Shown here: piece by piece, positions 1 to 9,212 of the stretch
How positions within the stretch are numbered: the stretch's first letter is position 1
Layout of the letters: the number at the start of each line of letters is the position of its first letter
Assembly: GCF_047948215.1 (NCBI RefSeq)
Contig: NC_134460.1
Span: forward strand, 17,252,501 to 17,316,500
Length of the DNA stretch: 64,000 bases
From: Lycorma delicatula
Lineage: Eukaryota; Arthropoda; Insecta; Hemiptera; Fulgoridae
Reading direction: 5' to 3'
Made by a program: the position numbers and the translations under genes
Notes under the pieces: generated by a model
Seen by the model: the letters and a program-made list of their open reading frames with translations, nothing else
Databases searched by the model: none
Told to the model about the DNA's origin: nothing

Positions 1-416
1 CCTTAACACAACATTACCTCGTCGCTGGATAGGATGTGCGTCTGAAGAAGACAAACACATTATGCTGTGGCCACCAAGATCACCAGACCGCACGCCATGT
101 GGTTTCTTTCTCTGGGGTTACGTGAAAGATACGGTGTTTATCCCACCGATACCGCACGATATCGCTGAGCTAAAGGATCGCATAATCAATGCAATCAACT
201 CCATCGAAAATGACATGTTAGAACGAGTTTGGCAAGAGCTAGACTTTCGTGTTGATGTGTGCCGCGTCACCAGAGGAGCACATATTGAACATTTATAGAT
301 TTTAACAAAAACTGTTTGAGTCCCTGTATCATCTTGTACAACTTTCATTTAGGTAAGTAAAATACTTTTTTTGTACTGAACTTTTGTAACTCATAAGAAC
401 ATTATGAAACGCCCTG
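1..416 (+). mobile_element. 3' end of a Tc3-like DNA transposon (DUF4817/DDE type), cut by the window edge
   Basis: The window opens inside a transposase reading frame, followed by a short 3' untranslated stretch and a terminal motif gaaacgccctg at 406-416. A TA at 417-418 fits the superfamily's target duplication. The left terminus lies outside the window, so the inverted repeat cannot be confirmed here. This is a different subfamily from the related elements at 20217-21536 and 52481-54018. Confidence 0.75.
2..298 (+). pseudogene. Tc3-like transposase, C-terminal 98 residues
   Basis: The frame is open from base 2 to the TAG at 296-298; the Met at 62 is internal, not a start. The translation contains WPPRSPD, then FFLWGYVKD, and ends with CRVTRGAHIEHL, the usual C-terminus of the insect DUF4817/DDE transposase group. 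In that family the residue just before FFLWG is the third catalytic Asp of the DDE triad. Here the codon at 101-103 is GGT (Gly, in TPCGFF), so this copy should be catalytically dead even though its frame is open. The protein would have cut and pasted its own element in the nucleus. It is almost certainly an inactive relic. The first two catalytic residues lie upstream of the window. Confidence 0.8.
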
Positions 417-1090
417 TATAATAACCCAGAAAATGCAATTGATGTTTAATAAAGAAATTATACGGTAAAGAGAAATTTATCGTCTTAAAGATAGAAAATA
501 ACTGATATATGTTTACATTTTAGTCCTTGATTAAATGATTCCTTTGAGTTGAATCAAGGACTTTGTCCTGCTAATTCAAGTTAATTACATTTGTATAACA
601 TGCAAAAACCGCGGAAACTGCTTTTATTAAACTTTTCAAGATGTATCTACTATAACTTAAATCGAAATATAAACTCTTGGTTTATCTTAATCTTATATAT
701 TTTTAAAAAATCATCTGAAAAGCTATTTCCAGGCCGTCTGGACGTTGTATTGGACGCATCGGACTGTTTTTTTTTTATTCTGCTCGAAATGATCGACAGA
801 TACGTCAGTAAGCGTCATCAAACTCCGGACTTTAATCTTCTCTGAGAATTCTTTAAAAAAATTCATTTATTACCTAATTGAGGAACTTTCCAAGGTTATT
901 ACTCACAATAAAATCACTCTTAAGGTCCGTCACCTTCAGAGTGATTTACCTGAAATAGATTTTGAGCACGCATTTACTAGTGGTAGGAAAGAAACGAGAA
1001 AAATAAACGGGTTGGAGGTGAGTCGTATTGTAAATAGAGTAGGTTTTTAGCTGATTTAAAAAGAAAAATATATATATAACATTATTATGT

Positions 1091-1196
1091 AATAATAAAA
1101 CGCTGTGGAGCAGCAAGGGTCCACTAAGTTTTTAATCAATTTTTTAAAATATGAAACATTTTGTAATAACGCTGCGGAGTAGCAAGGAGCCACTAA
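1091..1196. repeat. Pair of short direct repeats
   Basis: Two similar segments lie about 70 bp apart: 1091-1127 and 1165-1196. Each contains aataa, then cgctg(t/c)ggag(c/t)agcaagg, then ccactaa. The shared, more GC-rich core stands out from the AT-rich surroundings. It may be a fragment of a tandem repeat or a duplicated element end. Its identity is unknown. Confidence 0.55.
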
Positions 1197-1780
1197 TATA
1201 TTCATATAAGATTTCACACCCGTCACCCCTCCCTAAACTTTAAAAAAGGTTCTTCAGAATTTAAGTATATGCTCAGGATCAATAAAGTATAAAAAATAGA
1301 AAAGAAATATTCTGAATAACTTCAGTAGGGCTTTTTTTTTAAATGATTTTTAAAAAGTTTTTTTTTAAAGCTGATGTTTTTATCTTCCTCAGACTAAAAC
1401 CATCTTTGTGATTTGAATGGTTAGAAAAGATTTAAAAAAAAATTACAATCGATAAAAGAGGTGCTAATATGTGTTTATTTTTGTCATTTCATCGAAATTT
1501 ATTTTAATAATATAAATAATAATATAAAACTTCTTGTTTAACTGATCTAAATAAAATAAATCTTATTACTATAATTCATTATTTACTTATTTCTGGACAT
1601 ATTGCTTCAAAAGAAAATTATATTTATATGAAATACGTTTTTTTTAACGTAAAATCCAAGTAAAAAAATTTACAATTGTAAGCGGTTAAGTTAAGGAATA
1701 AATACATTGAGAACTTCACAGTTTCCAGAGGATTAAAATAAGACACTAGAGCAGCACAGAATATAAAGAACACTGATAAG

Positions 1781-1821
1781 AATCTCAAAAGTGATAATGT
1801 CTAATTATCACTTTTGAGATT
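1781..1821. repeat. Perfect 18-bp inverted repeat (hairpin)
   Basis: Arms 1781-1798 (aatctcaaaagtgataat) and 1804-1821 are exact reverse complements separated by a 5-base loop. No gene is adjacent. It could be a collapsed transposon end or a structure that causes local instability. Confidence 0.8.
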
Positions 1822-2524
1822 ATTTAATCTGTTTTTCATTTTTATCTGAAAATATAAAACAGACCTTAGAGATTTTCCGAGTACGAGTAGGTTGTGGTTC
1901 GATTTTAGAATTCGACAAATTGTCAGCCATATATATATATATATATATACATATTTATATGGCTGACAATTCCATGTAATGTCATGTAATCCATGTAAAA
2001 ATCTCAAAACAGAATATTTTAAGATTAGATTATTATATATTTTGAAGATTAGATATTTTAAATGTTAGTTTTGTTTGATTTCCTTGAGATCCTCCAGAAC
2101 TTTTTAACCATGCAATAAACATAAATAAAAACACTGATCTATATAATCTATGTTACTCAGATGAAAACCCTAAACAAAATAGTATAAGAACAAAAACGCC
2201 ATATATTATTTTATATCAATAGAAAAAAATAAATTATAATTTTTAATTTACGAAAGTTTGATTGGAAACACATTCAAAGAATCGCCCTTTCATTAATATT
2301 ATCGGTATAAAAAAAAACTGCCAAAAACTACCTTCTCCTATCTAATTTTAAAAAACTAGACAATTAACAAATTTTTTTTAAAGAATAATCTTTATTCCAA
2401 CTAAAAATGAAGGGCTAACTAACCTTCAAGAATTTATTTTTTTATAATTCAAGCACAGGAAACATTTTAGAAAAATACTGACTGTCAAACTCTATAATTG
2501 ATTTTAGTAAATTCCTGAAAATAT

Positions 2525-2551
2525 TCTTGATGTAGTAGTACTACATCAAGA
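2525..2551. repeat. 11-bp inverted repeat
   Basis: Arms tcttgatgtag (2525-2535) and ctacatcaaga (2541-2551) flank a 5-base spacer. No associated gene or terminus is recognised. Confidence 0.6.
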
Positions 2552-2714
2552 GATTAGTATTAACAACATAAAACATATCATACGTTTGTTTTTAAGGGGC
2601 ATGTGAACAGAAGCCAATATGTTATCATACTAGGCTTATTAATCTTAAAATCTATTAGAATTATCGATCATTACATGAAAATGTACTAAGAAAAAGGAAA
2701 AAAAGATAATATGC

Positions 2715-2766
<52 letters not shown>
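2715..2766. repeat. (AAT)n microsatellite
   Basis: An uninterrupted run of the trinucleotide AAT over about 50 bases. A shorter run of the same repeat lies near 4052-4072. Confidence 0.95.
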
Positions 2767-2768
<2 letters not shown>

Positions 2769-4182
2769 GAAAGTGATGAATTAAAATATGGAAGAGGTAA
2801 TTTAAAAAAGTGAAGGAAGCTTCACTTTATAATGGGAGAAATTATAATAAGAATATTGCAAGAATTAATGTAGAAAAAATTATTTTTAAAAGTTCAAAAA
2901 AAGAAGAAAAGTGTTTTCAAATATGCTAAGACTTTTTATTATAATCCATATTATATATTAATTTTTAACATTACTATTTATAAATTAACTATGAATTTAC
3001 TTTAAATATATACTTCAAATTACAATTTAATTTTTTTGTGCTATGCTTCACTATATTTGTTATTTAATTGAAATAATAATGACTTTTGAATCAATTCATT
3101 CAGCCTTTTGAATTAGAACAGATATCTTATTTCATAAAAATCTATTGAATTTTAGAATCAATGGAGTTTCTATAATATAAATACACAACAGCAGATGATG
3201 CTTTTCAAAATTTTAAAGAATATATTTAAAATAATAATAATAATGAACAAAATAGCTTTAATAGCCAATAAAATAGTAAATAGTTTTTATCAGGTAAAAT
3301 ATTTTTTATTTTATTTTGATCGGTTTGAAAGAATTTTAATTAATTTTAAATATGAAATTGTTTTCTCAATTTTACACCAACAGTAGTTCCTCTGTACCTG
3401 AATAAGAGTACCTGAGTAAGAGTAGTAAACATATTTAACATTTTAACTGTTAAAAGTATGAAATATTAAACGTTTTATCAACGTTGTAATAGCGTTACAG
3501 CAGAATTTGTAAAACCTAAACTTACCAGTGATGCTCTATCAGTTCTCTCATAAATAAATCAATCCATACCTGAATGTGAACTACTTCTTTTAATCAAAAT
3601 CACACTCCATTTTACAATATATATATATACACACACACACACTAGACTCTTTTTTCATGAAAAGTAAACAAAAATATGTTTACTTACATATGAAAATAAA
3701 CTTTAACTTACATAATTAAGGGATTATGTTCAATAATGCAACAATTATTAATTTCAACACAGTAGAAAATTAAAATCTTAATTCATCTTAAAAAAAAAAA
3801 ATAATGTTTTAAGAAGTTTGAATACAAATAGATATAGTAATTATAAAATAAAGTAGTTATGAAAATCTTTAAAAAATATTAGTATGAAGAGTGCCTTATA
3901 TAGAAATATCAGAAAGATACAAAATAGATACTTTTTAAAATATCACGTAATTAGGATTTTGAAAACTGAATTGGTTGATAAAGAACGGAATAAAAAGTTC
4001 ATTAGAAAGATTCAGCGAAAAATAAGTTTGAGCCAGAATCAAAAAAGAAGATAATAATAATAATAATAATAATGTACCAGTAATGAGAGTTAAGCGTTTG
4101 ATAAGAGCTATCGAATTTCCCTATTTCAATACGGAGAACGTATATTGTTATTGTTCATCTAATTCTGTACGTATGTTGAGCC

Positions 4183-4214
4183 GAGACAATTCTATACATA
4201 TATAGAATTGTCTC
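4183..4214. repeat. Perfect 14-bp inverted repeat
   Basis: gagacaattctata (4183-4196) is mirrored exactly by tatagaattgtctc (4201-4214) around a 4-base loop. It lies in otherwise featureless AT-rich DNA. Confidence 0.8.
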
Positions 4215-5158
4215 ATATGAGAGGAACGCCTGACAGTTGGAAAATTTAAAAAAGTTTATCACACGTACTAGACATAAATCATTCTAATCTTTAACGGGTA
4301 TCATACTTATTAAAAAGACAAAGATATTTATATATTAAAAAAAAATACATTTCAGTAAAATTAAAGAGATATCAGAATATGCGTACAATTTAATAACAAT
4401 AAAAAAACAGATACAGCAATACGCCACAAAAATCCAGCGAGTAGAAAAATTTTCTAATAAAAGAATCAGAATTTACAACCGTTATCTGAAAGAAATTACA
4501 ATTTTTTACACCGTTTTATAAAAAAAAAATTACAAAATAACGTATTGAAAGGAAATTGAAATTTACTGTGTTATAAAAAACATATTTCTTAAAAATTAAT
4601 GAGAAAAATCAAAAAAAAAAAAACTGTAAATTTAATAGAATAAATATTTAAACAAATATTAACAGCGCTAGAGTTAAACTAAATATGCATACGAAACTCT
4701 AAATCCAGTGACAGTATAGGCTTAAAACATCCTATTGATTTCAGCATAACGTCACAAAAATAACGCAGCCTATCCTGCGTAAAGTTATGAAATCTGTATA
4801 AGACAAAGAATATAGTAGTAGCATTTTTTTAGGCCTATTGTACACGCACGGCAGAAAAAACAAACATCAGTACATCATTGTTCATGTTTGATAAATTAAT
4901 GTATTTCCACCAGTCTTTTCGTAAGTTAATGTTTTGCGCTATACGAATTTGCAAAAATGTCGATTAGAACACCCACTTAAAAAAAATCGATAAACCTATA
5001 ATTTTTGTTAAAAAATTTTATTTGAATAGTATTTTTAATTTTTTCAAAATTATTATTTATTTATTTTTTTAACTGGGTACAACGGATTTTAAGACATCAG
5101 TCTGAATAGTTAGGCATCCGGAAAATCGATACTCGGATATTTGGCGTCCTGCTAAATA

Positions 5159-6444
5159 TACGAGGTGCGACAATAAAGTAATGAGACTGATGTGAAAAAA
5201 AAGTTGCTTACCGTTTTAGTCATGTTTAGTGTTGTATCCTTCAAAGTAGTTCCCCTCTGATTACACGCACTAATTCCAGCGCTTCTGCCACTGATGGTAA
5301 CATTTCTGGAACTCATCTTCTGTAATATCCTCCAAGACCCTGGTCATAGCTTTTTGGACATCTTGTGTGTTTGAAAATGGTGTTCCTTGACCGCCATTTT
5401 GACTCTTGAAAATAGAAAAAAGTCGCACGGAGCGATATCTGGTGAATAAGGTGGCTACGGTAGTACTGAAATTTGTTTTGAGGTAAAAAATTGCTGTACC
5501 GACAGAGCAGTATGGGATGGCGCATTATCGTTATACAGAATACAATTATCAGCAATGTTGGCACGGACACAAAGAACTCGTTTACGAAGTCTTTCTAAAA
5601 TTTCTTTGTAGAAATATTGGTTAACTGTTTGTCCAGGAGGCACCCACTCTTTACGAACAATTCCCTTGGAACCAAAGAAGCACACAAGCATGCATTTCAC
5701 TTTTGACTTTGACATGCACCATTCCGAACTTTGGCGTTTTGTCTCTGGATCGTATTGAAAAAAACCAACCTTCATCACCAGTGATAACACGGCTCAACAA
5801 ATCTGGATTGATTTCCGTTTGCTCTAACAGATCGGCTGCCACATTTTTCCGTGTTTCTCGCTGTTGTTGTGTGAAATTTTTGGGGATCATTTTTGCACAA
5901 ATCTTTCTGATACCAAGATCTTCAGTTAATATTAGAAGAACCGTTTCTCGATTGATGTTGAGTTCTTCTGCAATCATTTTCACGGATAATCTTCGATCAG
6001 ATCGTACGATTTCACGTACCCTGGTGAAGTTGACATCTGTCCGTGGTCGATGATCGTCGGCTGCGGTCTTCATCTTCAACATTCGTTCTGCCTTCACTAA
6101 AAATTTTATGCCACCGAAAAACTTGAGTTCTTGACATAACCTCCTCTCCAAAAGCCTTCTGAAACTTACCACAAGTTGTCGTCGCGTTTTCACCCGATTT
6201 AACGCAAAAAGAAATGGCATAACGATGCGCAATATTTTGCGGTTTCATTTCTGTGACGAGAGCCACAAACACGTGTTCACTTATTACATCACAACTCACG
6301 ACTGAGCAGTTGAATCAATGTGCCGCTTGGACTAGAAGTAGCTTATAGACCAAGGTATAAGATGGTAAGCCATCTTATAAGCTGCAGGGTTGCCACATCT
6401 TGCAAAGAAAAATCAGTCTCATTACTTTATTGTCGCACCTCGTA
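5159..6444 (-). mobile_element. Mariner element, full length with terminal inverted repeats
   Basis: Inverted repeats of 33 bp at 5159-5191 and 6412-6444 begin tacgaggtgcgacaataaag and are identical between the two ends by eye. Both ends are flanked by TA (5157-5158 and 6445-6446), the mariner target duplication. The length of 1286 bp is normal for mariner. The transposase runs on the minus strand and is broken. With intact termini this copy could still be moved by a transposase supplied from elsewhere. Confidence 0.92.
5216..6299 (-). pseudogene. Mariner transposase (D,D34D), frameshifted and nonsense-mutated
   Basis: Reads from an ATG at 6299 with the usual N-terminal helix-turn-helix region (GEEVMSRTQVFRWHKIF, then FSEGRTNVEDEDRSRR). 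It changes frame between about 6070 and 6010 and continues as VNFTRVREIVRSDRRLS and ITGDEGWFF. It changes frame again at a T homopolymer near 5760. The next frame carries LYNDNAPSHTA. An in-frame TAG at 5455-5457 replaces one residue just before PPYSPDIAPCDFFLF. Counting through that stop gives 34 residues between the second and third catalytic Asp, the mariner D,D34D spacing. Further downstream there is another frameshift near 5370 and two more stops near 5275, before the expected end at 5216. All three catalytic Asp codons are still present but no full protein can be made. Confidence 0.9.
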
Positions 6445-6446
6445 TA

Positions 6447-7147
6447 TCAATACATCCTTGTGTAAGTTAGTTTATAAAAAGAATACTGATGAACGGTAGA
6501 ACATTCGATCCTCTCCCACTCACCATAAATCTATGGTATGGTGCATTGCTAGTTAATGAGAAATGGTTATGATCAAAAATGGTATTGCTCCGATTGCGCT
6601 GGGTACTTCATATTAGTCCAAAACATCATTCTTTCATTACCTGGAATTAAAATATCCAGGATTTGTTCATTTTGTAATGAAAATATTTGTATAAGATAAA
6701 AATTTAAAAGGAAAAATATAAATTATGATACATAAAACAGATAACTGTGAATAAAAATTTAACAGTCAATATAGGAGTTTAAAATATTATAACTTATAAG
6801 AAATGGAATTTAAAAGTATATTAAACCAATAAAATGAATAATGTAAAAAATATATTAAAAATACAATTTATATAAAAAGATGGTAATTATTATTATTATT
6901 TTTTTAATAAATCTATTAAAACAAATAATTAAGTACATCATAAAACAGGAATTAATTTTGTTAATAATTATAACATACACAATCATGAACTTCAAACCAC
7001 TGTACATTTCGTGATTTAAATGCTGTGAAAGTTTTACGGTTATCATTGTTTCGAATTTTTTTATGGATTACATCTATTTATTTTAACCAACTGCAGCGTC
7101 ATTATAATGCAGTTACTGGAGTGAAGAATGAGTAAAGCAAGAAAATG

Positions 7148-7201
<54 letters not shown>

Positions 7202-7650
7202 TAAGCGTGTAGTGTTAGCAATATAAAAGCATATAATGCACAGATGTTGAACGCAATAATAAAACTAACAGGGCATCACAATGTTCCATTTTTCTGTCAT
7301 ATTTTTCATGTTAGGGCTACTTTTGTTTTCAATTTACTGTTTGTTTTTTATTTTATAATAACATTCATAAATGTCTTCTTCCATTATAACAAATATTCTT
7401 CTACATACATTTATGAAAAATTTCATAAAAATATTATATATATTTCATAATTTTATGAAAAATTTACTTTTATTATTTAAAACCTATAATATTCTCTTAA
7501 ACCTATTTTAATAACATTTATAATTTACTAGCTATAAAAAAACTAAATTTTATCATGAATTTGGGTAACCTTTAGTTCGCAATAAGTAAATGAATGAAAT
7601 AAGATTATTTTTCATTACACTGTTCACGTTTATCAATAACACTCCTTTCT
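6447..7650. other. AT-rich intergenic stretch, no gene recognised
   Basis: No coding segment or mobile element recognised. A poly-A/(AT)n tract lies at 7144-7197. The open frames at 6855-7046 and 7244-7450 are hydrophobic and AT-driven, with no family resemblance. Confidence 0.55.
7147..7197. repeat. Poly-A followed by (AT)n microsatellite
   Basis: A run of about 18 A residues passes directly into roughly 16 AT dinucleotides. This could be an old retroposon tail or a simple repeat. Confidence 0.85.
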
Positions 7651-7734
7651 ATGTTTACGCATTTCCAAACTGCATTTTATAATATTCCGTATCCTGTGAT
7701 TTGCAATAACTTTAAATTAACTGAACTCCACATT

Positions 7735-8258
7735 CGTGTGAAAGGAGCAGCAGTGAAAGCTAAGGAGTTGAGTTCCAAGGCGGCAGGCCCCCGCCTGGAC
7801 CGGCGGTCGAAAGGAAGTCGTCGGACAGTTGTCCACTTGGAAGATATAACACCGATACCACCGAAGAGGGGAGGGATTATTGCAGCATTGTGCAGATATT
7901 TGGAGAGGCTGAGGAGTTTAACGTGTAGTCAATTAGACCAGCATATGGTGACACGCAGAACGCAACGGTGATCACAAGCTACCGGGCTGCGAAACGGCTG
8001 ACTGAACAACGGATGCGAATTGGCTTTGTCTACTGTAGGGTTTGCATCCGAGAGCCTGAAGGCAGATGCTACAGGTGCTAGGCGGTAGGGCATGTGATAG
8101 CATCATGCAAGGGGGATCGACAGGTCGAAGTTATGCTTCAGCTGCGGCAAACCTGGTCATAGCCGACAGACTACACTGAGCGCAGTGCGTCAGTGTGTGG
8201 ACCCGGCGATTTGTAGGTTGTGTGGTAAAGAGGGGCACAGGACTGGGCGCTGCCTAGA
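7735..8258 (+). pseudogene. LINE ORF1 (gag-like) C-terminal part with three CCHC zinc knuckles
   Basis: A lysine- and arginine-rich stretch (open to 7971) is followed, across frame changes, by three CCHC motifs. The first is CYRC-x-AVGHVIASC, near 8070-8110, with a TAG inside it. The second is CFSCGKPGHS, near 8137-8170, in a shifted frame and lacking its last Cys. The third is CRLCGKEGHRTGRC, near 8213-8255, again in another frame. Three tandem knuckles at the end of ORF1 are typical of R1-group and related LINEs, where the protein binds the element RNA. Stops and at least two frameshifts make this a pseudogene. Confidence 0.75.
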
Positions 8259-8264
8259 AATACG

Positions 8265-8560
8265 ATGAAATTCTTGCAGATTAACACCAACAGAATCAGG
8301 CAGTCTCTGGTACTGACTTATCCCTCACTCATGGCTGTCATAACAAAGCCATGAGTGAGAGGGCAGATGTCATATTACTGTCTGAGCCGCCGTCCATCTG
8401 ATGCATGTGTATGCATCGGTATGCGACAATCTCGACATTCATAACAACGGTGACCCAGTTCAAATGCGGGGAAGCGAGAGGGTGAAGGACAGCTGATTAT
8501 ATAGTCTCCTTTCGTCTGTGCTTGCGCAGATGGGCGGAGGTGATAAGACATGAGAACTCC
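8265..8560 (+). pseudogene. Start of LINE ORF2 (apurinic-type endonuclease), truncated
   Basis: An ATG at 8265 opens MKFLQINTNR, the usual first residues of R1-type ORF2. Slightly further on, MSERADVILLSEPP (8351-8392) matches the endonuclease segment around its catalytic Glu. A stop follows at once, and the homology fades after about 8560, where the sequence joins the 3' non-coding part. The enzyme would nick target DNA for target-primed reverse transcription. This copy cannot do so. Confidence 0.6.
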
Positions 8561-8840
8561 GGACTCCCCGAGCTAAAAAGATTGAGTCACGGCGGGGGTG
8601 CCCCCGTTTGTAGCACTGGCACAAAGACCAAGTCCCGGCTTTCGGGGTAGGGCCCAGGAACGACTTAGTCGGGCCTGGTTACCCCGCCCTGGAAGTTAGA
8701 GGAAGGGCATGAAGAAAAGATCCGACCGGCAGGCTTACCTGTCATGCCGGACGTTCAACCGATAGACGGGAAGGCCCGTTAGAGTATTGGACGCTCCAGA
8801 ACCATTACCTGTTAAAGGCAATGGCAAAGAAAAAGGTCCT

Positions 8841-8974
8841 TATTTTTATTTTCGGAACCACCATTAGGTATTGCGTCAGAGGATAAGATGAATGATCTGT
8901 AGCGTGTGAAAATGCCATGCCTGAACGAAATTCAAACTCGGGAACTCCGGATGATAGGCCGAGGTGAGGCTTGG
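8841..8974 (-). mobile_element. SINE, family 2, nested in the R1-like LINE
   Basis: On the minus strand it reads a B-box-like gagtttgaatttc, then caggcatggcattttcacac, then a 3' part with cattcatcttatcctctgac and ggtggttccg, and an A-rich tail. It is flanked by near-identical 10-bp duplications: aaaaggtcct (8831-8840) and aaaagatcct (8975-8984). Removing it rejoins the host LINE sequence. At about 134 bp it may be 5'-truncated, because no clear A box is seen. Confidence 0.6.
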
Positions 8975-9212
8975 AAAAGATCCTGTCGGCTCGCATGACA
9001 GCGAGTCGAACTGTCATGCATGGAGGCACCTCCCGGGGCTGTGTTATGCTTAACTGCGGGTCCGGTCCCGAGAGGGGTTTATAAGGTAGAGGTTTAGTTG
9101 GTAGGATGCAAGCATACAAACGCCTATTAACAAGATCCTACGGAGCCTGTTAGCGAGTCCCAACACCCTGTCCGTAAATGGGATTCCTCCTCTCTCATAA
9201 GGAAAAAAAAAT

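Larger units (their letters stand above)
419..5156. other. AT-rich intergenic stretch, no gene recognised
   Basis: About 4.7 kb of very AT-rich sequence with homopolymers, microsatellites and a few strong hairpins (listed separately). The short open frames here (for example 591-845 and 3195-3386) are low-complexity and resemble no protein I recognise. Confidence 0.6.
7700..9212 (+). mobile_element. R1-like non-LTR retrotransposon, internally deleted
   Basis: A GC-richer island in AT-rich DNA. It holds the end of a gag-like ORF1 with zinc knuckles, the first part of an ORF2 endonuclease, then a long non-coding 3' region ending in an A run at 9202-9210. The reverse transcriptase that should lie between endonuclease and 3' end is missing, so several kilobases were lost by internal deletion. 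A SINE is inserted at 8841-8974. The 5' boundary is approximate. Assignment to the R1 group rests on the three-knuckle ORF1 and the ORF2 opening. Confidence 0.7.

Noticed and set aside
5703..6053. 116-residue plus-strand open frame
   Set aside because: Antisense shadow of the mariner transposase.
8805..9119. 104-residue minus-strand open frame in GC-richer DNA
   Set aside because: It crosses a SINE insertion within a LINE 3' region; no family match.
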